Source of the DNA: Limosilactobacillus sp. WILCCON 0051
GTDB taxonomy: Bacteria > Bacillota > Bacilli > Lactobacillales > Lactobacillaceae
Assembly: GCF_039955095.1 (NCBI RefSeq)
Contig: NZ_CP154878.1
Location: 2,292,338 to 2,356,337 of the forward strand
Reading direction: 5' to 3'
Length of the DNA stretch: 64,000 bases
Shown here piece after piece: positions 54,427 to 64,000 of this stretch (its first letter is position 1; each line of letters begins with the position of its first letter). The position numbers and the translations under genes were made by a program. The notes below the pieces were generated by a model. It searched no databases. It saw only the letters and a list, made by a program, of their open reading frames with translations, and was not told the origin of the DNA.

Positions 54427-56343
54427 TTAGTTCGCCGCCTTTTGCTTGGTTTGATCAATTGCAGATTCATCCGGCTTGAAGTTGTCGATAAAGTACAGCT
54501 TGTACCAGACCAAGAACGTGTAGACGGTCCAGATCTTGCGCCGGTCATCCGTCTTGCCTTGGAAGTTGTCTTCGGCCATCTTCAAGATCTTGTCTTGATC
54601 AAAGAATTCTTTGACAAAATCCTGGCTGAATAATTCGCGAACTTCTTGATAGTACTTGTCTTCACGCAGCCAGGCCCGAATTGGCGTTGGGAAGCCCATC
54701 TTAGGCCGCGTTGCCCATTCTTCTGGCAGATGACGGTTGGCCGCCATCCGGAAAGCCCACTTGGTACCCTTAGCGTTGAACAGGTACTTGGTTGGCGTGG
54801 TCTGAGCAACCTTCATCATTTCACGGTCCAGCAAAGGCACCCGCAGTTCCAGCGAGTTGGCCATACTCATCTTATCGGCCTTCAGCAGAATATCACCTGG
54901 CATAAAGCAGTGCAGATCCAGGTACTGCTTTTTGGCAACCTCATCAATATCTTTGTCTTCAACCTTGTCGTAGTATGGGTCAACGATCTGCTTAACCGTT
55001 GGACCACAGTCAAATTCAGGCTGCAGAATGCTTTGGGCCTGTTCTGGACTGAAGATGTAGGCTTCACCGATAAAGGTATCGCGAGCTGGCGCCAGGTTGG
55101 CATACATGTGCGCCTGACCATGGAAATGCTTGTTCTTGATCTTTTCGGCAATCTCATAGCGCTTTTGCCGCGGCTTTTTCTTCAGCTGATCGGTAATCCA
55201 GCGAATCAGCTTGGACTTGGTGTAGAAGCCATAATCAATGTAGCCGGCAAACAGCTCATCGGCACCTTCACCAGAAAGCATCGCCTTGTAGCCATTGTCC
55301 TTAGCCAGCTTGGTCAAGAAGTACAATGGCACGACGGATGGGTTGGAGTCGGGCTCGTCCAGGTAGTATTGGATCAATGGGAAGGTATGGAAAGCTTCCT
55401 CGTTGGTCAGCTTGGCATCCGTGTTCTTAAGATTCAGCTTAGCCGCCAGTTCCCGTGCTTCCTTGGTTTCATCATAGGTACTGTCAAAGCCGATTGAGAA
55501 CGTGTTGTCAGGTCGCATCATGGCCGTAACGTAGCTGGAGTCAACCCCAGCCGAAAGAAACGAACCGACTTTAATACCCTGGTCAGCAAAAGAGTGCGCC
55601 TTGACTGATTCGGTAACGGCAGCCTCGATCCGATCAACGGCTTGATCAAAGGTTTCATCGGCTGGTTCAAAGTCTTCATCCCAGTATTCGGTCATCGAGA
55701 ACTGACCATCCTTGGTGTAGTGGAATGAATGACCTTCTGGCAGTTTGTAGACGCCCTTAAAGAACGTTTCCCGGGTAATTGGATACTGGAACGTCAGATA
55801 TGGCTTGAGAGCCTCTTTGTTCAGCTGCTTGTCGAAGTTAGGGTGTTCCAAGAAGGCCTTGATTTCCGAACCGACAAAGAACGTCCCATTCATCTTGGCG
55901 TAATACAGCGGCTTGATGCCGAAGTGATCGCGGGCCCCAAACATTTCTTGGGTTTGCCGGTTCCAGATGACAAAGGCAAACATCCCCCGCAGCTTCTTGC
56001 AGACGTCATCGCCCCATTGCTCATAGCCATGCAGAATGACTTCCGTGTCCGTCTTGGTCGAGAAATGGTGGCCGGCAGCAATCAATTCCTCGCGCAGCGG
56101 CTGGAAGTTGTAGATTTCACCATTAAATAAAATAGCCAGGTTTTCGTTTTCATTAAAGATCGGCTGCTTACCACTCTTAACGTCAACGAAACTCAGGCGC
56201 CGATGTCCCAAAGCCGCGTGTTCATCAACGAATTGGCCGGCATCATCGGGACCACGGTGGATGATCCGGTCCATCATTTTTTGAATCAGGCTTTCTTTGA
56301 CTTGTGGCTTTTCATTATCCACAAATGCAACAATTCCACACAT
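54427..56343 (-). CDS. asnB: Asparagine synthase (glutamine-hydrolysing) family, probable peptidoglycan amidotransferase
   Basis: A 638-residue AsnB-type enzyme. The N-terminal class II glutaminase starts at Met1-Cys2 (MCGIVAF) with the nucleophile Cys2, then the ATP-pyrophosphatase motif FLSAGVDSSYV. AsnB-like enzymes in lactic acid bacteria amidate cell-wall D-Asp or meso-DAP (L. lactis AsnH, L. plantarum AsnB1). It lies downstream of an ATP-grasp D-Asp ligase-like gene and upstream of murE, so amidation of a D-Asp bridge to D-Asn is more likely than free asparagine synthesis. TAGGAGAGTC precedes the ATG. Confidence 0.9.
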   Translation of the reverse strand: MCGIVAFVDNEKPQVKESLIQKMMDRIIHRGPDDAGQFVDEHAALGHRRLSFVDVKSGKQPIFNENENLAILFNGEIYNFQPLREELIAAGHHFSTKTDTEVILHGYEQWGDDVCKKLRGMFAFVIWNRQTQEMFGARDHFGIKPLYYAKMNGTFFVGSEIKAFLEHPNFDKQLNKEALKPYLTFQYPITRETFFKGVYKLPEGHSFHYTKDGQFSMTEYWDEDFEPADETFDQAVDRIEAAVTESVKAHSFADQGIKVGSFLSAGVDSSYVTAMMRPDNTFSIGFDSTYDETKEARELAAKLNLKNTDAKLTNEEAFHTFPLIQYYLDEPDSNPSVVPLYFLTKLAKDNGYKAMLSGEGADELFAGYIDYGFYTKSKLIRWITDQLKKKPRQKRYEIAEKIKNKHFHGQAHMYANLAPARDTFIGEAYIFSPEQAQSILQPEFDCGPTVKQIVDPYYDKVEDKDIDEVAKKQYLDLHCFMPGDILLKADKMSMANSLELRVPLLDREMMKVAQTTPTKYLFNAKGTKWAFRMAANRHLPEEWATRPKMGFPTPIRAWLREDKYYQEVRELFSQDFVKEFFDQDKILKMAEDNFQGKTDDRRKIWTVYTFLVWYKLYFIDNFKPDESAIDQTKQKAAN

Positions 56344-56370
56344 AATGACTCTCCTATGTTCTTGACTAAA

Positions 56371-57597
56371 TTAGCGCTGCACGAAGTATTCCTTGTACTT
56401 CTTAGGCATTAACGAAAAGGCGTAGTGCATCAGCAGCCGCTGCTTGAGCGTATCATGCTTGTCAAAGGCCGTCGTACCCCAGTTGCCTGATTCAAGCATC
56501 TGCTTGGCACGCTCCTTGTCTGGGCCTTCTTTAGCGTACTTGTAGAAGACTTTCTTAGGAACGCTCAGCCACAGCTTGTTGCCGTCTGCATAATCAGTAT
56601 GGTCGTATGGACGATGATAGATGGCATCATCAACCACGTACTTAGCCAGATTGTAGCCGTTCAAAGTGCAGTAGTAGCTGCTGCGGCCCTGACGCAGATT
56701 GATCTCAAAAATCTTGAATTTGCCATCGCGCCGGTCGTACTTCATGTCAAAGTCCGCAAACCCGACGTAATTGATTTCTTCCAAGAACTTTTGAATCGTT
56801 TGGTAGATTTCCATGTTCTTTTCTGGAATGATCACCATATAGTTGCCGACTGCCACTGGCGATGGATCTTCCAGCAGGGGATGGCCAAGGCAGATCATGC
56901 GTACCTTGTGATCCTGGCCAACATAGGCATTTACCACGCGCATGTTGGAATCATCGCCGGGAATGAAGTCCTGGGCGATCAGCTTTCCGGTATAGCCGGC
57001 TTGGGCAATCTCTGGCAGCAGCTTATCAAACTGAGCCCGCGTGTCCAAGACATAGGCCTTTTTACGATCAGCAAAATGAATGTCCAGCCAGGCGATACTG
57101 TCGGAAGGCTTCAAGGCAATCGGAAAATCAAACGGCAGCTCAATTTCTTTTGGCTTCGTAAATTCAGCCGCTTCGATCAGCTTGGTCTTTGGATAAGGCA
57201 GGCCATACTTTTCCGCAGCGGCGTAAAAAGTTTCTTTGGTACCCAGTTTTTGGAACATGTCATAGTCAACATATGGGCAGACAAACCATTGCTTCAGTTC
57301 GTCTAAGTGCTTGGCGATCAGTTCCGTGTAGCCATCCCCACAGGACAGCAGCAGGTATTTTTTATCCGGCTTTAAGTTCTTGGCAATCTCACGCATCGAT
57401 TTGATAAAGCCTGGATCTTCGTTAAAGCCTTCAATTACATGCACATCAGCCAGCTTGGTGTAGCGAGTTGGCGCCATGTGCGTAACCCCATAGGCAATGC
57501 TTTTGATTCCATAGGCTTCATAAAAAGAACGCGCCATGCCATAGCAGTTAAAGTCCGTTCCCAGCAGAATTGGCTGGAAATCAATTTGATCATTCAC
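56371..57597 (-). CDS. ATP-grasp enzyme, probable D-aspartate ligase (Asl/Aslfm-like)
   Basis: A 408-residue ATP-grasp protein. ATP-binding strands are FPIALKPSD and KLIAQDFIPGDD; the metal-binding end reads FEINLRQGRSSYY. Its length and overall pattern match the D-Asp ligase of Enterococcus faecium (about 430 residues), which adds D-Asp to the Lys side chain of UDP-MurNAc-pentapeptide. The start is taken as the GTG at 57597 with GAGGATG upstream; a TTG at 57636 has no site. It is the first gene of the leftward asl-asnB-murE operon. The identity is from family pattern and context. Confidence 0.8.
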   Translation of the reverse strand: MNDQIDFQPILLGTDFNCYGMARSFYEAYGIKSIAYGVTHMAPTRYTKLADVHVIEGFNEDPGFIKSMREIAKNLKPDKKYLLLSCGDGYTELIAKHLDELKQWFVCPYVDYDMFQKLGTKETFYAAAEKYGLPYPKTKLIEAAEFTKPKEIELPFDFPIALKPSDSIAWLDIHFADRKKAYVLDTRAQFDKLLPEIAQAGYTGKLIAQDFIPGDDSNMRVVNAYVGQDHKVRMICLGHPLLEDPSPVAVGNYMVIIPEKNMEIYQTIQKFLEEINYVGFADFDMKYDRRDGKFKIFEINLRQGRSSYYCTLNGYNLAKYVVDDAIYHRPYDHTDYADGNKLWLSVPKKVFYKYAKEGPDKERAKQMLESGNWGTTAFDKHDTLKQRLLMHYAFSLMPKKYKEYFVQR

Positions 57598-57706
57598 TTT
57601 AAAATCATCCTCATATTTTTCTAGTGATACTGTCAACGGCGATTATAAAAAACGCCCTCTGAAACCTTAATGATAATCCAAACCCAAGGCACCTTCAAGA
57701 TATTCT

Positions 57707-59629
57707 CTAATCCTTAAGCTTAGCTAAACGTCCTTGACGCAGATAAACGCTCAAAATTGCCAGGTCGGCTGGATTGACCCCACTGATCCGCGATGCCTGC
57801 GCCAAAGTTTCGGGCCGAATCTTCTCCAGCTTCTGACGGCCTTCAGTAGCCAGACCATCAATTGCCGAATAGTCCAGGTCAGCCGGAATCTTCTTGGCTT
57901 CCATGCGCTTCAGCCGTTCAACCTTGACCTCTTCTTTTTTAATGTAGCCCTCGTACTTCAATTGAATCTCAACCTGTTCGATCACTTCTCGACTGAGCGG
58001 CTCATCTGGATCAGGAATCAGGTTCATCAGCGTCTGGTAGTCGACATATGGCCGTTTTAAGAAATCGGCGGCCGCGATGGCATCTTTCAAAGGATTGTCG
58101 CCGTGAGCCTCAATCAGGTTGTTGGCTGCCTCATTGGTTGGCTTGATGCGAATCTTCTTGAGTCGAGCAATCTCAGCTTCAACCAGGGCCTTTTTATGTT
58201 CCATTCTTGCCAGGCGCTCATCAGAAACCAGACCGATTGCGTGGCCTTTTTCCATCAAGCGCAGGTCGGCATTGTCATGACGCAGGATCAGCCGGTATTC
58301 GGCACGACTGGTCAACAGCCGATATGGTTCTTTGGTTCCCTTAGTTACCAAGTCATCGATCATTACGCCAATGTAAGCATCAGAGCGCTTCAACACGAAC
58401 GGCCCCTTGCCTTGAGCACGCAGCCCGGCATTGATGCCCGCGATCAGCCCTTGACCAGCTGCCTCTTCATAACCCGAGGTGCCGTTGGTCTGGCCAGCCG
58501 TAAACAGATTCTTGACCAGCTTGGTTTCCAGGGTTGGATGCAGCTGATATGGCGCAACCACGTCATACTCGATTGCATAGCCTGGCCGCATCAGCTTGGC
58601 ATTTTCCAGTCCTTTTACGGAATGCAGCATCTTTTCTTGAATTTCTTCAGGCATCGAAGTCGACATACCGTCCACGTACCATTCGTCAGTATCGCGGCCT
58701 TCTGGTTCCAAGAAGACCTGGTGGCGATCCTTATCGGCAAACCGCACGATCTTGTCTTCAATTGAAGGACAGTAGCGCGGACCAACCCCTTCAATCACCC
58801 CAGTAAACATTGGCGCTCGGTCAAGGTTGTCACGAATGATCTGATGCGTGGTTGGGTTGGTGTAGGTCAGCCAGCAGGAAATCTGATCAGTGACTGCGAT
58901 GTATTGACTGTCTGGCGTATCAAAACTGAAATGATGCGGTTTTTCGTCACCCGGCTGCTCCTCGGTAACCGAATAGTCGATCGTATTGCCGTTGATGCGT
59001 GGCGGCGTCCCGGTTTTAAACCGCTGCAGATCGAAGCCCAGCTCTTCCAGATTCTCAGACAGTTTAGTGGCTGACTGCGTATTGTTTGGACCAGATTCAT
59101 ACATCAGCTCGCCAATGATGATCTTGCCGCGGGCTGCGGTTCCCGTTGCCAATACCACGGCCTTGGCAAAATAGCGGGCCCCGGTATTGGTAATGACTCC
59201 TTTGCAGACGCCATCTTCGACCACCAGCTGATCAACGGTGGCCTGCCGCAGCGTCAGATTAGGCGTTTCTTCCATCGTCTGCTTCATGGCTCGGTGATAA
59301 GCGTGCTTGTCAGCCTGAGCCCGCAACGCACGGACGGCTGGACCTTTCCCCGTGTTGAGCATCCGCATCTGAACATAGGTCTTGTCGATATTACGGCCCA
59401 TTTCACCGCCTAAGGCATCAATCTCACGAACTACGATTCCCTTAGCCGGTCCCCCCACTGATGGATTGCATGGCATAAAGGCAACCATTTCCAGACTGAT
59501 CGTCAAAAGCAGTGTCTTGTTGCCCATGCGTGCTGCCGCCAATGCCGCTTCTGATCCCGCATGACCAGCTCCAACGATGATTACGTCAAAGCTGCCGGCA
59601 TCAAACGGCTTACCTTGTGAAATCTGCAT
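57707..59629 (-). CDS. mnmG: tRNA uridine-5-carboxymethylaminomethyl modification enzyme MnmG (GidA)
   Basis: A 640-residue protein of the standard length. The FAD motif is [15 protein letters not shown]; other motifs are [23 protein letters not shown] (read as MLNTGKGP plus ALRAQADK) and the C-terminal helical domain. With MnmE it makes cmnm5U34 in tRNA. It directly follows mnmE (11-base gap), and AGGAGAT precedes the ATG. This is the typical oriC-proximal arrangement. Confidence 0.97.
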   Translation of the reverse strand: MQISQGKPFDAGSFDVIIVGAGHAGSEAALAAARMGNKTLLLTISLEMVAFMPCNPSVGGPAKGIVVREIDALGGEMGRNIDKTYVQMRMLNTGKGPAVRALRAQADKHAYHRAMKQTMEETPNLTLRQATVDQLVVEDGVCKGVITNTGARYFAKAVVLATGTAARGKIIIGELMYESGPNNTQSATKLSENLEELGFDLQRFKTGTPPRINGNTIDYSVTEEQPGDEKPHHFSFDTPDSQYIAVTDQISCWLTYTNPTTHQIIRDNLDRAPMFTGVIEGVGPRYCPSIEDKIVRFADKDRHQVFLEPEGRDTDEWYVDGMSTSMPEEIQEKMLHSVKGLENAKLMRPGYAIEYDVVAPYQLHPTLETKLVKNLFTAGQTNGTSGYEEAAGQGLIAGINAGLRAQGKGPFVLKRSDAYIGVMIDDLVTKGTKEPYRLLTSRAEYRLILRHDNADLRLMEKGHAIGLVSDERLARMEHKKALVEAEIARLKKIRIKPTNEAANNLIEAHGDNPLKDAIAAADFLKRPYVDYQTLMNLIPDPDEPLSREVIEQVEIQLKYEGYIKKEEVKVERLKRMEAKKIPADLDYSAIDGLATEGRQKLEKIRPETLAQASRISGVNPADLAILSVYLRQGRLAKLKD

Positions 59630-59640
59630 TTTTATCTCCT

Positions 59641-61032
59641 TTACTTTCCTAGACAGAACTGGCTGAACAATTGATCCAACAGCTCATCTTGATAGCTGTC
59701 GCCGGTAATCTCGCCCAACAGCTCCCAGCACCGCGTCATGTCGATCTGGACCAAGTCGACCGGCATTCCAGCTGCAATCCCGCTCAAAACGTCATTCAAG
59801 GCATCATTGGCTTGATGAAGCAGTCCAATATGCCGGGCGTTGGTAACCATAACGGTATTTTGCGAGCTTTCGATTCCTTCATCGAAGAACATATGGCTGA
59901 TTGTACGGCCTAATTCTTCCATTCCTTCATGCTCAACGATCGAGGTCTTGATGACGCGATCGCCGGCCGTCAGCTGACGCAGTTCGTTTAGATCGATTCG
60001 GTTCGGCAGGTCGGTTTTGTTTAAGATGACGATGCGTGGCTTGCCAGCCGTCAGCTTAATCAGTTCTCGATCCTCATCAGTCAATGCATTGGAGCTGTCA
60101 ATCAAGAGCAGCACCAGGTCAGCCGTATCGATTGCCTGGCGACTGCGCTCAACGCCGATTTTCTCGACCGTATCCTCAGTATGACGAATCCCAGCCGTGT
60201 CAATCAGCTTTAAGGGCACGCCTTCTACGTTGACGTATTCCTCAATCACGTCACGCGTGGTTCCGGCCACGTTGGTTACGATTGCCTTGTCCTCATGCAG
60301 AAGCGTGTTGAGCAGGCTGGACTTGCCGACGTTTGGCCGCCCAATGATTGCCGTTGCCAGACCATCTCTTAATACCTTGCCCTGTTTGGCGGTTTTTAAA
60401 AGTGCCTGAATACGCTGCTGAACCTCTTGGGCTTTTTCTTTCAGCATCTTGGTCGTCATTTCTTCAACCGCGTCATATTCTGGGTAGTCAATGTTGACCT
60501 CAACCTGCGCCAAGACGTCCAGAATATCCTTGCGCAAAGCCTTGATCAAGCGAGACAGATCGCCGTCCAGCTGATTTAGAGCCACCTTCATTGATTTGTC
60601 GGTTTTGGCGCGAATCAGATCCATCACGGCTTCTGACTGTGAAAGATCCAGCCGACCGTTTAAAAAGGCTCGTTTGGTAAACTCGCCTGGTTCAGCCAGT
60701 CGCGCCCCATGACTAAGCGTCAGCTGCAGAATCCGATTGGTGGCCAGCAGTCCGCCATGACAGTTGATTTCGACAACGTCTTCTCTGGTGTAGGTATGAG
60801 GTGCCCGCATGATTGAAACCATGACCTCATCAACTTCCGCACCATTGTCAGGATCAACGATATGCCCATAGTTAATGGTATTGGTTGCCACTTTTGCCAG
60901 ATCCTTGCTGCCATGGTACAGCTTTTTGGCAACGGCAACGGCCTCCTCGCCGCTGATCCGAATGATTGAGATGCCCCCTTCGCCAACTGGGGTCGAGATG
61001 GCTGCAATTGTATCAAATTCTGAATTTGCCAT
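59641..61032 (-). CDS. mnmE: tRNA modification GTPase MnmE (TrmE)
   Basis: A 463-residue protein. The GTPase motifs are [10 protein letters not shown] (P-loop), [11 protein letters not shown] and NKTD. The formyl-THF-binding N-terminal domain is present, and the C-terminal motif ends CLGK with the conserved Cys. It is the GTP-dependent partner of MnmG. GAAAGGAGC precedes the ATG. Confidence 0.97.
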   Translation of the reverse strand: MANSEFDTIAAISTPVGEGGISIIRISGEEAVAVAKKLYHGSKDLAKVATNTINYGHIVDPDNGAEVDEVMVSIMRAPHTYTREDVVEINCHGGLLATNRILQLTLSHGARLAEPGEFTKRAFLNGRLDLSQSEAVMDLIRAKTDKSMKVALNQLDGDLSRLIKALRKDILDVLAQVEVNIDYPEYDAVEEMTTKMLKEKAQEVQQRIQALLKTAKQGKVLRDGLATAIIGRPNVGKSSLLNTLLHEDKAIVTNVAGTTRDVIEEYVNVEGVPLKLIDTAGIRHTEDTVEKIGVERSRQAIDTADLVLLLIDSSNALTDEDRELIKLTAGKPRIVILNKTDLPNRIDLNELRQLTAGDRVIKTSIVEHEGMEELGRTISHMFFDEGIESSQNTVMVTNARHIGLLHQANDALNDVLSGIAAGMPVDLVQIDMTRCWELLGEITGDSYQDELLDQLFSQFCLGK

Positions 61033-61054
61033 TTTCTGCTCCTTTCCGCCGCAA

Positions 61055-61117
61055 TAAAAAAAGTGCCGAGTCCACGCTCTCCCCGCTTTGGGATCAACAT
61101 GGTCAAAGCACTTTCAC
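61055..61117 (-). terminator. Probable terminator or attenuator between jag and mnmE
   Basis: AAAGTGC pairs with GCACTTT around a long inner region that can form a second stem (GGATC/GGTC region). On the minus strand a long T run follows the outer stem. It may separate the rpmH-to-jag transcript from mnmE. Confidence 0.55.
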
Positions 61118-61185
61118 TACTCTAACTAACGGTAAATTCAATTAACATCGCTATTTTAGTTTTTCAGCGTTTGGTTGTCAATCAA

Positions 61186-61992
61186 TTAATTCTTTGGTGC
61201 TACCACAACGCTGCGATACGGATCGCGACCATGCGAATAGGTCTTGACCCGCGGATTGTCTTCCAAGACGTGGTGCAGATATTTGCGTTCGCGAGCCGGC
61301 ATTGGGTCCAAAAAGACGGCCTGACCGGTAGCAATTACCTCGGTGACGCAGCGAGCAGCCAGTTTTTCCAATGACTGCTGCCGTTTCTGACGGTAATTCG
61401 ACGTATCCAGGATCAGCCCCGGATCATCGACGCCATGATAGCTTAAAAAGGCCGTTCCCAACTGTTCCAAGGCATTGATTCGTCGCCCATGAAAGCCGAT
61501 GACTCGTCCTGAATTATCGGCCTGCAGATCAACGACCAATTCATGAGTCCGCAGCTTGACGATTTTAGGCTTGGCCATCACTCCAAGCGCTGCCAGCACG
61601 TCTTTCAGATAGCCGCAAAGTGCCTGGGCCGCTTGATTCATCTTCTGCACGTTGGCTTGATGACGACGCTCCATTTCTAAGGCATCTGGCTCATTTGAAT
61701 CATTTGCTGCCGGTTTGACGTTTTGTTTTTTGTCTGTCGGCTTGGCAGTTTTGACCACGACCGTTTTTTTAGCTGGCTGGGACTTAGCGGCCGGCTTTTT
61801 TTCGATTGGCTTTTGCGGCTGCACCGGCCGTTTTAATTCAGCCTGAATTTTGGCATTCCGTCGGCCAAAACCAAGAAAGCCATGCCGCGGCTGCTCTAGA
61901 ACCTGAATGTCTAATTGATCACGATCGGCTTTAAAGGCAGCTGATGCGGCTGCGATTGCTTCATCAATTGTCTGCGCCTCAAAAGTTTCCAT
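61186..61992 (-). CDS. jag: RNA-binding protein Jag/KhpB (EloR)
   Basis: A 268-residue protein. The N-terminal Jag-N domain (METFEAQTIDEAIAAA) is followed by a Lys/Ala-rich linker (about 70-115), a KH domain and an R3H domain (PMPARERKYLHHVL). It binds RNA with KhpA and influences cell elongation and division. It follows yidC with 57 bases between. GAGGGGGAGC precedes the ATG at 61992; a longer frame is not supported. Confidence 0.93.
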   Translation of the reverse strand: METFEAQTIDEAIAAASAAFKADRDQLDIQVLEQPRHGFLGFGRRNAKIQAELKRPVQPQKPIEKKPAAKSQPAKKTVVVKTAKPTDKKQNVKPAANDSNEPDALEMERRHQANVQKMNQAAQALCGYLKDVLAALGVMAKPKIVKLRTHELVVDLQADNSGRVIGFHGRRINALEQLGTAFLSYHGVDDPGLILDTSNYRQKRQQSLEKLAARCVTEVIATGQAVFLDPMPARERKYLHHVLEDNPRVKTYSHGRDPYRSVVVAPKN

Positions 61993-62015
61993 AAAGCTCC
62001 CCCTCAATCATTATC

Positions 62016-62040
62016 AAAAAAGAGCGGTCAAGCCGCCCTC
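62016..62040 (-). terminator. Weak hairpin between yidC and jag
   Basis: GAGGGCGG and CCGCTC form a short stem, followed by T6 on the minus strand. It is probably leaky, since yidC and jag usually share a transcript. Confidence 0.45.
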
Positions 62041-62049
62041 GTTGCTCAA

Positions 62050-62883
62050 TTATTTCCGCTTGCTGCGGTAGGCCTTGCGCTTAGCCTTGGCAATCTTATT
62101 GCGGTGACGACGTTCAGCAGCCTGTTTTTCTTCACGTTCGCGACGAATCTTGAACGGATTTTGGAAGATCAGTACCTGCAGAACCTGGAAAGCGTTGGAT
62201 ACTACCCAGTAAAGCGTAATTGCCGAACTAAAGCCCAGTGCCATGAAAAAGACCATGATTGGCATAAACCAGGTCATTGATCTGGTCATGGCATTTTGTT
62301 CCGGCATTGAAGCCATTGACAGCCAGGAACTGATAAACGTAAACAGGGCCGCCAAAATCGGCAGCACGTAATATGGGTCATTGTGGCCCAGCTGCAGCCA
62401 TAGAAAGCTCCCACTACGCAAAACGTGCGTCCGCCAGATGGCTTGATACAATGCCCACATAACTGGCAGTTGAACCAGCAGCGGCAGCATCGAGGCAAAC
62501 GGGTGCACGCCAGCATCCCTATACAGCTTTTGTTGAGCTGCCTGCATCTTTTCCAGTGATTCACGATCGCGTCCAGGATACTTCTTTTGAATCTCCTTAA
62601 GCTGCGGCGTTAATTCCTGCATCTTGACCGACATCTTGGTCTGGTACACCATCAATGGCAGAATGATAATCCGCACGATAATCGTAAAGATGATGATCCC
62701 CATTCCATAGCCGCCAAAATTGTTGGACAGCCAGATTATGAACCGTGAGCAGTTATAGATGATGTAATGATCCCAAAAGCCGGTACTGTGGCTGGTAATT
62801 GGTGAATTGGAACAAGCAGCCAAAAAGACTGCCAGACTCATAATCCCCGCCAGGCTTAGGATTTTCTTGTGTCCTTTTCTCAA
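62050..62883 (-). CDS. yidC: Membrane protein insertase YidC (lipoprotein type)
   Basis: A 277-residue protein. A lipoprotein signal peptide ends at LAAC (Cys near residue 24). Five TM segments carry the YidC core (MGIIIFTIIVRIIILPLM, then PLLVQLPVMWALYQAI). The C terminus is strongly basic (KIAKAKRKAYRSKRK), which contacts ribosomes. It inserts membrane proteins alone or with SecYEG. It follows rnpA with 14 bases between. Confidence 0.96.
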   Translation of the reverse strand: MRKGHKKILSLAGIMSLAVFLAACSNSPITSHSTGFWDHYIIYNCSRFIIWLSNNFGGYGMGIIIFTIIVRIIILPLMVYQTKMSVKMQELTPQLKEIQKKYPGRDRESLEKMQAAQQKLYRDAGVHPFASMLPLLVQLPVMWALYQAIWRTHVLRSGSFLWLQLGHNDPYYVLPILAALFTFISSWLSMASMPEQNAMTRSMTWFMPIMVFFMALGFSSAITLYWVVSNAFQVLQVLIFQNPFKIRREREEKQAAERRHRNKIAKAKRKAYRSKRK

Positions 62884-62897
62884 AGTGCGATCCTCTC

Positions 62898-63242
62898 TTA
62901 ATCTTCTTTTAACAGATGGGCCAATTTCAGTGCATGAACCAGATTCTTTTTAACTTCTGCCATTTCCAAGCCATCAGCAGCTGGTCGCGCAATAATCAGG
63001 AAGTCAACGTCAGGCTTGATTGCCGGCTTAACCTCCAGCAGCGTTTGGCGGATCCGCCGCTTCAGCCAGTTGCGGTGTACGGCATTACCGATTTTCTTGC
63101 CGACTGAGATGCCGACCCGAAAATGCTTCTGACCCGGTTTTTGCATTTGATAGATGATAAATTTTCGATTGGCTACGGAATCATGAGTTTCAAAGACCCG
63201 CTGAAATTCACTTTCCTTTTTTACTCGGTATGACTTTCGCAT
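62898..63242 (-). CDS. rnpA: Ribonuclease P protein component
   Basis: A 114-residue basic protein. The RNR motif is in [19 protein letters not shown]. It helps the catalytic RNA cut pre-tRNA 5' ends. Start at MRKSYRVKK after TTGGAGCG; the longer frame includes 32 unsupported residues. It follows rpmH in the conserved order. Confidence 0.96.
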   Translation of the reverse strand: MRKSYRVKKESEFQRVFETHDSVANRKFIIYQMQKPGQKHFRVGISVGKKIGNAVHRNWLKRRIRQTLLEVKPAIKPDVDFLIIARPAADGLEMAEVKKNLVHALKLAHLLKED

Positions 63243-63358
63243 GTTCGCTCCAACCTTTAAAAATACAAAAAGGACTGAGGCACAACCGCACATAATGCAG
63301 TGGATGAATGCCCCGGCCCCTTTTAGAAAAAAAGCCACTAATTAAATAGTGGCCGATT

Positions 63359-63493
63359 TTATGCAGATAATACTTTGCGGCCCTTTTGACGACGACGAGC
63401 CAATACCTTACGGCCGTTGCTCGTGCTCATACGCTTGCGGAAGCCGTGAACGCGTGCGCGGTGACGCTTCTTTGGTTGAAATGTGCGCTTCAT
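63359..63493 (-). CDS. rpmH: 50S ribosomal protein L34
   Basis: A 44-residue highly basic protein starting [20 protein letters not shown], the typical L34 sequence and length. GAGGTGCACT precedes the ATG. It is divergent from dnaA across the origin region. Confidence 0.98.
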   Translation of the reverse strand: MKRTFQPKKRHRARVHGFRKRMSTSNGRKVLARRRQKGRKVLSA

Positions 63494-63599
63494 TGAGTGC
63501 ACCTCCTCGCTTGTATTTATTATTTTATTTACAGTCCAAAAAGACAATCTCTTCAAACATACTTTTGAAGTATAACACATCCTACGCCAAGAATAAATG

Positions 63600-64000
63600 A
63601 TTATCTTGCGTTATTTTAGCGTTTTTTACTGTTCAAAAGCAGCTAGTTATCCCCAGTTTTTTCCACAAGTACCTAAATAAAACTGGGGACTTTTTAATTT
63701 ATCCACAGAGTTATCCAAAGCAAAAAGAGTTCCCCACAGGTTGTGGAAAAAGTTATCAACAGCTCTGTGGATAATTATGAAAACATGATTATTTAGCTTT
63801 TAGTCCGCTAAAGTTATCCACAGATTGCCAGTGATTAACTTGATTTCGTCTTTCTTTTTTCCACAAATCCACAGCCTTGTGGAAAACTTATCAACATGTC
63901 TGTGGATTTTGTTAATAGTTTTTACACAGCCTTGTGGAAAACTATCAGACAATGCTAAAATATTCCTTGGATTTTTAATTATTATTGAGGAGGAATTTAC
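63600..64000. other. Replication origin (oriC), dnaA-proximal DnaA-box cluster
   Basis: Many DnaA boxes occur in both orientations. Perfect or near-perfect ones include TTATCCACA at 63699-63707 and 63814-63822, TGTGGATAA at 63766-63774, TTATCCAAA at 63711-63719 and TTATCAACA at 63753-63761 and 63888-63896. More degenerate boxes (TTTTCCACA, TGTGGAAAA) fill the gaps. An AT-rich stretch (about 63950-63990) follows. The right edge GAGGAGGAATTTAC is a ribosome site for a gene starting just beyond the window, expected to be dnaA. Confidence 0.92.

Noticed and set aside
63243..63338. 32-residue extension of RnpA
   Set aside because: It has no match to RnpA and a good ribosome site lies before the internal ATG.

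Overview
The window is 64 kb of a low-to-moderate-GC Gram-positive chromosome. It ends a few bases before the expected start of dnaA: the last 500 bases hold a cluster of DnaA boxes, an AT-rich stretch and a GAGGAGG ribosome binding site. To the left, in the usual order, lie rpmH, rnpA, yidC, jag, mnmE and mnmG. The gene content points to a heterofermentative lactic acid bacterium: PepF, PepO, PepD and PepC-type peptidases, a LacS-type permease with a fused EIIA domain, sucrose phosphorylase, a KxYKxGKxW signal peptide and a D-Asp ligase. My best guess is Limosilactobacillus (the L. mucosae/fermentum/oris neighbourhood). Species is not proven. I saw no rRNA, tRNA, IS element, prophage or CRISPR array.

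Layout. 0-4 kb: UspA fragment, Lrp-type regulator, PepF and a dicarboxylate/amino-acid symporter. 4.6-14 kb: alpha-galactoside and galactose use (lacS, alpha-galactosidase, then galK-galT-galR on the other strand), with msrB and a nitroreductase between. 14-18.5 kb: a GDSL esterase, a tyrosine phosphatase, small unknown proteins and a second GreA. 18.5-25 kb: a DnaA-box palindrome, then a six-gene leftward operon (mpg, MoxR-type ATPase, VWA/HExxH protein, small ORF, pepO, macro-domain protein). 25-30 kb: small unknowns, nnrE, efp and membrane proteins. 29-33 kb: a sucrose unit (MFS transporter, sucrose phosphorylase, LacI regulator) with clear operators. 33.6-36.6 kb: a LysM glucosaminidase, an ArsR regulator and argR. 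36.7-42.3 kb: ABC export modules with a TetR regulator and paired operators, and a zinc dehydrogenase. 42.6-47.4 kb: mntH, a Ser-rich membrane protein, and a T-box leader followed by thrS. 47.5-51 kb: two peptidases and lepB. 51-57.6 kb: a cell-wall group (two murE paralogues, asparagine synthase, ATP-grasp D-Asp ligase-like enzyme). 57.7-64 kb: the oriC-proximal block.

How the parts fit. LacS-like permease, alpha-galactosidase, MFS transporter, sucrose phosphorylase, GalK and GalT can together take raffinose-family sugars to galactose-1-P, glucose-1-P and fructose; galE and galM are not in the window. The ATP-grasp ligase, the AsnB-type amidotransferase and MurE are contiguous and co-directional, and fit synthesis of an L-Lys-D-Asp/D-Asn cross-bridge.

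The most unusual observations are: a ThrRS that lacks the TGS domain and every recognisable editing-site zinc/catalytic residue while keeping an intact catalytic core; the D-Asp ligase/amidotransferase/MurE operon next to a second MurE; the 13-bp inverted pair of perfect DnaA boxes about 45 kb from oriC; the MoxR-VWA operon; and several well-resolved promoter-operator architectures (TetR, LacI, GalR/cre, DtxR-type).
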